A stretch of 64,000 nt of DNA from assembly GCA_033060915.1 (NCBI GenBank), contig CM065387.1, positions 36,656,001-36,720,000 of the forward strand, given 5' to 3'. The notes under the pieces are model-generated. The model saw only the letters and a list, made by a program, of their open reading frames with translations. It was not told where the DNA came from and did not search any database. Made by a program: the position numbers and the translations under genes. Origin of the DNA: Euryodendron excelsum (taxonomy: Eukaryota; Streptophyta; Magnoliopsida; Ericales; Pentaphylacaceae). This document shows, one piece after another, positions 55,356-64,000 of the stretch. How positions within the stretch are numbered: the stretch's first letter is position 1; every line of letters starts with the position of its first letter.

Positions 55356-58300
55356 TGTAAGCACCCCATTTTTGCCCTCTCGGCAATCTCCGGCTCAACC
55401 GGGTTCAGTTTCCAACATCACAACACATGCAGGTTTAAGATGAGCCTTAAAATCTCCAATCCAACCAACTGGTCGCTTCTCGGGTCCACAAGGACCCGCT
55501 AGAGCCATAAGTACCATTATTCTTGGCAGCTTTCTGGACCGGGCGGTCCCGGAAACCAATGCCCTCCAGGTAGCTTCCCGGGATCGGGCGATCTCGAGGA
55601 CCAACACCTAATCAAAATTCCGGACGGTTCACTTCTGGCGCTTGCTAGCCCGCCAATGTAGAATGTCCGTCATTTGATAGTTTTCCGAGACCGGGCATTC
55701 TCAGAGACCAACACCACCCTTCCAGGTAGCTTTCTAAGACTAGGCGTTCATAGGACCTAACACCACCCCTACCGGTAGTTCTATAAGAGCTAGGCGTTCT
55801 TAGAGACCAACACCGCACAGGTAGTTTTTTGAGATCGAGCGGTCTCGGGAACCAACACCTAGGTCAACACCGGCGCCTGCTAGCTTGACTCGGTGAAAAA
55901 TGACAAAACCTGCCCTTTGGGCCTCTAGGCACGTTTTGGGAAAGTTCAAAATCTCTCAAAATGATAAGTCCATCCTTCCAAAATGTTGTTAAACCATTAG
56001 GCATCCCCCGCACGCCATTTGATCCGAATCCGGTCCTATTCTGGCCCACTTCAGCCAAAATGACCATTTTGCCCCTGAACATCTCAACACTGCGCAAACC
56101 CCGCCGAATGGTAAAAGACTCTCCCAAAACCATCCCCGAATAGCCCTACACACTTAAAACAACACACCAAATCATTCCTGACCATTTCCAGCCAATCCTG
56201 GTCAAAATGACCGTTTTACCCTTGGAAACCCAAATATGCCTCGACACAGCACCGGCCTTGGGATTTCGAGCAAAGGGTTTCACCACACACCCTTGTTTAG
56301 CCCGACGAGGACCCTGCGACACTAAACTCACACGACTCGATAAAAGTTCCTTGGAGCGTCTCGTAGACACTCCGCCTAAATTATATTTTTTCCTGATTCC
56401 TCGGTTATAACGCACCGTCAACTGACTTGAGAAATGCATAAATCAAGGAATTTTCGAAAGCTCGTTCATAGATCTTTCCATCGATACGGCTTGATTGGAT
56501 AGATCGCTTCCCAAAGCCCTTCATCGTATGGCTTAAACATGGCTACTTTCGATAACCCCTGGAGCATCTCGTAGACGCTCCACCAAGGTTGACTTTTTCT
56601 CCGATTTCCTAATCAAAACGCACCATCAAATGACTTGAGAAATACTTAAATCTGGGAATTTCCGAAAGTATTTCCAGAATACTTTTCATCGGTATAGTCC
56701 GATCGAAAAGATCGCTTCTCGAAGGCCTTGATCATGCGATACGAAAATAGCTACTTTTGAACACCCACGGAGCGTATCGCAGACGCTCTGTAAAATTGCC
56801 CTTTTACGCACGTTTCCCAAGATGATATCTCACACTTCCAAACATAATTCAAACTTTCAAAAAATATGAAAATTCAGCGAAAGCCTTGGGAGAACATCCC
56901 GAGTGCAACCGATTCCCTCGAAACCTTCCCGATTGACTCAATTGTCGAGGCAAAATTTGGATGAACCTTCCCGATGATGGAGCGTATGCTATATACGCTC
57001 AAATTTTGATCAGATCGACCAACTTTCGGTCAATAGTCGAGATTTATCCAGTACATGGGGTGCCATGTGTCATTTTGGCAATGGAACAGTAATTGCGCAC
57101 GTACTACATGCGCAGGGTCAAATTTTGGCCAGGCGCATGTAGTACATGCTCCAGGCCTGTTCTAGAATCTCTATAAATAATAGACCACTCTTTGCATATT
57201 CCAACTTTGATTTCTGATGCGAAGCTCTGTTGAAGACACTCCAGAACTGTGAATCTCTATACACACTTCATCCTTCCAACACTTAGGTTAGATTCTACCA
57301 TTCCCAAGCCTATATACTTCACATATAAAGTCTTATACACCATCAAACACTCCCCACCAGCTCTCTAAGCCTTCTTGAAGTCATTCAAGCTCCAATCAAA
57401 ACAACTTTGGAAGACCATAAGTGTGTTGAAGGCAAAAGGTGGTATCTCTTTTATATTTGTGTCTTTCCCAACTCTTCTCTTCTCCCTCCTAGCCTATTTA
57501 GGCTATTCTCTATTTTAATCCCTATCTTCAACCCCCCTTTCTTGCATGCTTGAGCCAAGAGGGCTCTTCAATCATGCCTAGAGGAAAGCAAGTGAGAGCC
57601 ACTGTGTAGGGGGATCTCTCACTAGCCTACTTTACGATGGTATGGCCTAGGAGTCCCTTGTTTATATGGTGTAGCCTAAAAGCCTTGTATGTGATCATGA
57701 CCCCTTGCATGTTACTATTTTGATCAAGTTTTGTATGCTTGACTTCATTTTATGCATATTGTCATGTTCTACAATGCTTACATTGCTCTTATTTTCATGC
57801 CATTTTCAAGCTCTATATTTCTTTCAAAAATTATTCTAAGAGTTGGTTCCTTGAAATTTAGGATGAGACCTTAGGAGTCATGTCTTAGAAAATCCCCCAC
57901 TACCCCCTAATTCACACTTTTGCATCATTGCATTTCAACTTGCATAAAAGTTGTTTTCAAACTCTCTAATTTTCAAGATTTCCATTCTCTCAAATTTAAT
58001 GGTTAAAATGGCCCCATGGAATCCTCTCTTGAGTAATCTCCCTTTACATTGGCCATAAGAGCCCTAAATTAGTAGAATGGTTCCCTTTTCTCTTTATGCT
58101 TGCCTAAGAGTGATATTTAAACTCTTTGATTTCTATAGTTTCTATTCTCTCAAGTTTAGTGGTTGGAATGGCCCCATGGAACCCTTACTTGAGAGGTATC
58201 CCTTCCATAGGCCATATGAACGTTAACTTGCTAGAATAGTTTCCTTTAAAAATGATTTTCAAAACCTCCTTCTTAAAAATGGTTTTCAAGAGTTCATTCT

Positions 58301-60385
58301 CTCCACCTTTGTATTAAAAGTGGTTTTTCAAAGGTTATCACCATTGTGTTAATTCTTAAAATCCATACTTTTATTAAGATAATGGTTATAATGGTCATAA
58401 AGAAACCTTCTTCGAAATAGTGTCCAAACATCAACTATATAAACCATACTATTGGCTAGAGTCCAAATTTTCATGGAAATGATCCCCAAAAGAGTTGTCC
58501 ACCAAAGTCCATTGCATAACATATTTAGTTTTCCAAAACTCTTTCCAAAAGTGCATTAAACCAATTTCCAAAACCATTTTCTAATCCAACCCTAGGTTAA
58601 CTTGACCCTAGTTGTCCAACCCTAGGTTAAATTGACCCTAGTTGTCCAACCCTAGCTTAACTTGACCCTAGTTGTCTAACCTTAGGTTAACGTGATCCTA
58701 GTTATCTAACCCTAGCTTAACTTGACCCTAGTTGTCCAACCCTAGGTTAACTTGACCCTAGTTATCCAACCCTAGGTTAACTTGACCCTAGTTCACTCAC
58801 CTTAGGTTAACTTAATCCTAGTTGGCTAACCTTAAGTCACTTTAACCCTAGGTTAACCTAACCCAAGTTAGTGAACCTTAGGTCACCCTTAACCATAAGC
58901 TAACCCAATATAGGTTAATATGCTTCAAGGTTCCAACTCATGAACCCTTTTTAAATGATCTTTCAATTTTAAACTATTCACATTACCCGTTTCTCCAATA
59001 CCCCCTACTCTCGTGATTTAAAAAAACCAACTCCATAAACTCTTCAATTCTCCCTACACTCCACCTTCAAGACATTTCCAAAAATGTTTTCAAAAGGTCA
59101 CAAACCTATGGTGTCCCTAGCCCCCTCGTGGTTAGGGATTCCAAGGACAAGTGATAAATCAAGATCAACCTTTAAGATTGTCCATATTAGGATTTCAAAC
59201 CTTTAGCCATTTCTATTAACCACTTTTCAAAACTAATTCATCAAAACATTCCTCCAAGGTTCTCAAAACAAGACTTCAAAAACATTTTCAAGTTCTCTTG
59301 AGTATGACAAAGCCTTTTTTCAATATTCCCTCAAGTTGATCCAAAAAAAAAAAAAAACATTTTCAAAACACGTCACCATCCAATTTTGAGTCAAGACCTC
59401 CAAGTGTCATAAACTCTTCCAAAGATCTCAAAGTGTCTTAAAACTTTTTCAAAGACCTCAAAGTGTCTTCAACTTCCAAAGACCTCATAGTGTCTTAAAC
59501 TTTTCCAAAGACCTCCAAGTGTCTTAAACTTTTTCAACGACCTCAAAGTGTCTTAAACGTTTCCAAAGACCTCAAAGTGTCTTAAACTTTTTCAAAGACC
59601 CCAAAGTGTTTTCAAACCTTTCAAAAGCCCTAATGCGCCTATTTTCTATCGGGCTCTTACCTGAATTACGAATGACCTGATTCTCGCCAAATGAGATACG
59701 TAGGTAACCTAAAAAGGTGCGGTCATAACTTTTATTCTAACTCCAATCCTTTTTGCAAAAATTCTAATCAATTCAAAGTTCCTATTCCAGACTCTTTCAA
59801 AACCCTTATTATTTTCAAACTTCTTCCAAAAACTTGCATCATGCATCATCCATCCGAAAAGTTATGACTAAACCCCGTTTTCAAAATTCTAAAGTGGATA
59901 TTAAGTGAACATTGGTAACCAGTTATTCTAGTAAGTGAACAAAGGGTGATTAGACATGTAGGTACCGAAAGGGCAGGGTAGGGTGATGATCTTAGGATAT
60001 CTTCCCTACATGTAACTAACCCTCAAGCCATAGATTTATGTTTTCAAATGATCAAAATGGAGTTATTTTTCAAAAAGGCTTAAATCTTTCCAAAGGTTGC
60101 CAAACAACCTATTTCCTTAAAAACTCTCCCTTGAGGGAGTTTTCAAAACTTTTTTCAAAAAACCCTAAGTTTAGCCTTCGGATTAACACTTAGTTTTAGG
60201 TGCCCTAACTCACCTTAATCCAGTTAGGTGGTGACTCCTATTTTTCTGAAAAGCCCGTAGCCAAACCAATTTTCCAACCTAGTCGCACTTGTCCTTCTAG
60301 GAGGATGAGTTCTAGTGATAGAGTTCCGTGCTTTAGGGTCTTCGAGCCGAAAGGATCTTGGACACCTAAAAACCAGGGCCCGACA
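55356..60385 (+). repeat. type B LTR at the 3' side of N4 (5.0 kb)
   Basis: Starts TGTAAGCACCCC and ends CCCGACA. Full-length partner of 37552-44727 without the Copia-like insertion. Contents in order: 155-bp-related units, 207-bp palindromic units (56353-57000), promoter palindromes and TATA (57094-57179), a gene-free body, the 30-bp array (58585-58910), the 29-bp array (59390-59610), and a conserved terminal block. It is followed by GAGGC and then type A LTR sequence. Confidence 0.88.
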
Positions 60386-63300
60386 GAGGCCCCAATAAGC
60401 TTAATAGAGGCAAAAATGACCAAAACGCCCTTGTGGTATTGTTCAGTCCAATTCCAGTTTGGCACTTTTTTTGAGAAAACGTTTTAGAACAGTAAGTCTC
60501 TTCAAACCCGTCAACCGGGACGAGACCCTAAGTTCCCGAGATGGTAGAACGGTTCACTTTTAGGGCCTACTAGCCCGCCAATGTAGAATGTCTGTTATCG
60601 GCAAGCCTTTCGAGAAAGTTGATTCCTCAGGCGATAAGTCCAATAAGTAGCTTCCCGATATCAGGCAGTCTCTGGAAATGAACGCGAATCGTTAGAGTGA
60701 TGGAAACACTCACAAACATCGCAACCGTTAGAATGGCAGAAACACTTGCAAACAGGTCAACATTGAGAATTGCTAATAAACCCCTAGGTCATGGGACCGA
60801 ACACGCCTCTTGGCCGTGACACATTTACCAGAGGATGTGATACCTTTGGAAACCAACTTGTTACAAACTTTCAGAGTTATAGAAACACTCAAAAGCTAGG
60901 TCAATACTAGTGCCTGCTAGCCCACTCCAGTGAAAAATGCCCAAACTGCCCCTAGGGCCCTTCCAATGCGCTTTTTGAGACAGTACCTAAGTCCTCAAAG
61001 CAGTAAGTTCACCCTTCCAAGATTGTCCCAAAGACAATTCGACATGTTCAAGTGGCTTCCAGTTGTTTTCGGACCAATTCCTAGACCATCTAGTCAAAAT
61101 GATCATTTTGCCTCCAAGTATCCGAGCGCCCTGGGAACCACACCGGCTCTGGGTATCAAACCGATAACCTTCTAAGGCTGCTTGTAATAGTATTCTCGAC
61201 CTTTTGATACATTTTTGGATTATTCCGAGTCAATTCTAGTAAGCCTAGTGCAAAATGACCATTTTGCCCCTAGTAGGCCGATCGCCTTTTCCAACCACGC
61301 CGGCTCTGGGTATCAAACCGGCAATCACTTAGAACACTCCAAGTAGTATTTTCAAGCCTCAAGCCTTCTTCCGGGACATTCCGAGTTCATCCCGGTAATT
61401 TTTCAGTTTGATTGACCATTTTGCCCCTAATATCTCGGTCAACCTTTCCAACAAATCTTGACATTATTTTTCAAGTCTACTACCCCCTAGACACTACTCT
61501 AAGGGTTTTTACCCATTTTCAGTCTTCTGGACCATTCCCAACCTCCCGCATTATTTCTGGACTTTTCGGAGTCACTCCTAGTGGAGCCAAACCAAAAGTT
61601 GCATGGTAGTCACTAGGACAGGCACCCAAATCTTTTACCTTGCATGTCGAGGGTCAAAGATATGTTTCTTGCCACCTTAAAAGGTTTTCAAAGTGGCTGG
61701 TGCCACTACTAGTGATGCCAAGCCAATATTTGGACTAGCACCACTTCTAGTGGCTCCAGTATATTTTTTGGTCTAGCTCTACTCCTAGTGAAGCTATTGT
61801 ATTTTTTGGCCTAGTGCCATTAGGAGTGGCACCAGTGTATTTTTAAGCCTGATGCCACTACAACACACACCAGGTCGGTTTAAGTTGCCTATAAATATAG
61901 ACCCTTCCCCCTACGTAAAATGGTCGGCAATCTAAGTCCAGAAACTCTTTCTCTCGATATACAGCCCTCAAACCCTCTCCAAACCCTAGTTTTCTTAGGT
62001 CTGTTCAAACCCTAGCCCCCATACACTTTAACCTTAGCATACATACACTAAATACACTCTTATATGACCCTTCAAGCTGACCATTAAAGACTCAAGGTGC
62101 TGCAATCTCAAAACTCTCGAAGATCAAAGCAAAGTGAAGCAAATAAAGTAAGTAAGACAAAGAAGATGCAAGGTTGGTTTTCTATTTACGTTTACATAAT
62201 TCCCCCCTCTCTCTTCTCTCTCATAACCCACATGGGTTTTCTTCTATTTTAATTCCCATCATTTATCCCTCTTTCTTGCATGCTTGAAACAAGAGACTCC
62301 CCGATTCATGTGTAGAAAGGACTATTGAAAGTCACTGTGTTGGGGGCTTTCTCGTAGTTTAACTGGAGACCACGTGGATTCTGCCCCCTTGATTATGTGG
62401 TGAAGCCTTAACCTTGTATTTTCATAACCCAACTTGCATTGTGCAAATCATACTCATACATCTCTTCAAAATCGTTTTCTAAACTTGTTTTCCAAACTTG
62501 CATTAAAAGTCGTCTTTTAAACTTGCATTCAAAATCTCTTTTTCAAATATGTTTTTAAAATCAAAATCCTGGAGTAATTTTAGCCAATTCATGGTTAGGG
62601 TTACTTTAGAAAAGTGTTATATTCATTGTAGCCATCAAGATCTATATTTTGGGTGTAAACCCTAACTTGTTTTTCATCAAAACCACAATCTTAAGATTAT
62701 TCTAGCTATTCCATGGTTAGGGTTGTTTTAGGAAAGTGTGATATTTAAAGTGATTATATTGGTCCATATTTCAAATTTATGTTGTTTTCAAAACCACCAA
62801 CTCAGAATGGTTATAATCTCTTTATGGTTATAATTGTTTTAAGAAAGTGAGCCTTTCAAAAGATTTTCAAAAAATCCACATTCAACCCCTTTTCAAAATT
62901 GCTTTTCAAAATACTTTCTAAAAGCTCTTTCCAAAAATCCACTTTCGAAAAACTCTTTTCAAAAATCTATTTTCCAAAAAGCTCTTTTCAAACTCTTTTT
63001 CAAAGGTTCTCTTCAAAATTTCACTTTCTAAAAACTATCCTCAAGTCCCCTTCCTAGAACTTTCTTCAAAAGATTTTCTTTCTAAAAGCTCTCTTCCTTG
63101 GAGTTCAAGTCAAGCCCTAGATTCTATGGTTAGGAAACCCTAATTCTCTTTCCTAAAAACATGACTTCTTCTTTTGCACCAAAATCATAGACTTCCAAAT
63201 TTAAGATTTCTAAAACTTCACCTTTCCAATTTCATGCCAAATCTAATCTTGCAATTTAGCAAACCAAATCAAATCCTTCGTTTTTGAAAATAAAATAAAA

Positions 63301-64000
63301 TCATCTCTTTTTAAAAATAAAATTCAACCTTTAATTTAGGAAATAAAAATCTAATCTTTCCTAATTCCATACATTTCTAAATTTCAGCTTTCTAAATTCT
63401 AAATTCTAAATTCTCAAATCTTTCTTAAACACAAATCTTTCTTAACTCCCAAGTATTTTCAAAACTCAAACTTTGAGTCTTTCTAAATTCAAACCTTTCT
63501 TAAATTCAAGACTTTCCAAAATTCTAAACTTTCTAAATTCCAAATCTTTCTTAAATCAAACTTTCTAAATTCAAATCTTTCCAAAATAAACTCTTTCTTA
63601 AATAGGAAACTTTCTTAAAATGAAACTTTCCTAAAATGAAACTTTCCTATTTCGAAACTTTTCTAATTCCAAGATTTCCTAAATCCAATCTTTTTTAAAT
63701 TTCAACTTTCCAAATTTTTTAAGTTAAGCATTCAAGTCAAACTTTTTCCAATAATTCTAAATCATATTTTTCTTAATCCCAAGTCCTTCCTAAATCTTAT
63801 CTTTCCTAATTCTAGGTTTTCCAAAACCAAACTTCTCAAGTTCATGTTAAGTCAATTCAATCACATGCTTCAACCCTAGGTTACCTAAGTCCTAGGATGT
63901 CTAAACTCTAGTTCAACCCTAACCCTAAAGTTAGGAGGCTTCCAACTCTTTTCTAAAGACTCTTTTCAAAACCAAGATGGTTTTCAAAATTGTAATTCGA
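60386..64000 (+). repeat. rest of a type A LTR (3' side of N4), cut by the window end
   Basis: Continues type A LTR sequence from about base 150 of the LTR, aligning with 26090 down to about 22415 of the N2 LTR. Its first part (60386-60620) matches 44728-45095 of the left compound LTR at roughly 90% by eye. It has the 155-bp-type units (60930-61450), an expanded palindrome module (61700-61870), a TATA box (61890-61897), and the 16-bp-type array in pyrimidine orientation (62870-63800). About 1 kb of it should lie beyond the window. Confidence 0.82.

Noticed and set aside
37552..60385. Reading N4 as a simple element with plain type B LTRs inserted into N3's 3' LTR
   Set aside because: The sequence between the left type B LTR end (44727) and the PBS (45298) is type A LTR, and the right flank gives GAGGC, a poor match to ACGGC, whereas ATGGC at 44728 matches well. 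I keep it as an alternative only.
1..64000. CRISPR arrays, tRNA or rRNA genes, bacterial-type operons
   Set aside because: None seen; the tandem repeats have no regular unique spacers, and the sequence is plant repeat DNA.

Overview
This is an AT-rich stretch of plant nuclear repeat DNA. I can place it only as an angiosperm, probably a eudicot; the sequence names no species. I found no host gene, tRNA, rRNA or CRISPR array. Nearly all of the window is a nest of one superfamily of Ty3/Gypsy-type LTR retrotransposons, plus one Copia-like solo LTR. The LTRs are giant (4.2-5.2 kb). They run TGTAAGCACCC ... GGGYGTGACA and are followed by a primer-binding site reading TGGCGACTCCACTGGGGAC. Long LTRs, extra ORFs and this general layout recall the Tat/Ogre group, but there is no pol with which to prove the clade.

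Layout (labels N1-N4 are mine). N2 (minus strand) runs from the left window edge to 26241 and is split by N1. N1 (4581-21194, minus) is complete: both LTRs, PBS, PPT and a perfect AAATA target-site duplication. N3 (26242-37422, plus) was hit at its left by N2 and is interrupted by a solo LTR at 29895-35064. N4 (internal part 45296-55355, plus) lies between two compound LTRs, 37423-45295 and 55356 to beyond 64000. In each compound LTR a second LTR type ('type B') sits inside a type A LTR. The left copy also carries a 2.17-kb Copia-like solo LTR with TSD GGTAT.

Gene plan. N1 and N4 show the same plan, and N2 and N3 keep parts of it. On the sense strand there is a single gag-like ORF: an N-terminal coil-like segment, a Retrotrans_gag core, a variant zinc knuckle and an acidic tail. 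Its last residues (about ...GIVPKP, then stop) are conserved in three copies. No protease, reverse transcriptase, RNase H or integrase follows. Between gag and the 3' LTR, on the opposite strand, lies a plant mobile domain (PMD, aminotransferase-like family) gene. In N4 this gene seems to have its own TATA promoter, an untranslated first exon and a 1.7-kb leader intron whose acceptor abuts the ATG. All gag and PMD copies here are pseudogenes with stops and/or frameshifts.

How the parts may work together (inference). This looks like a non-autonomous, gag-only giant-LTR family that keeps a convergently transcribed PMD gene. The promoter upstream of the N4 PMD gene carries GCGCATG...CATGCGC palindromes just before its TATA box, and type B LTRs carry the same module before theirs. 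Type A LTRs use a different palindrome (GGCGCC ... TAGTGGCGCC), and a weaker version lies upstream of the N1 PMD gene. LTR and antisense gene may therefore share a regulator. The LTRs are themselves mosaics of tandem arrays (about 16, 29, 30, 81, 155 and 207 bp).
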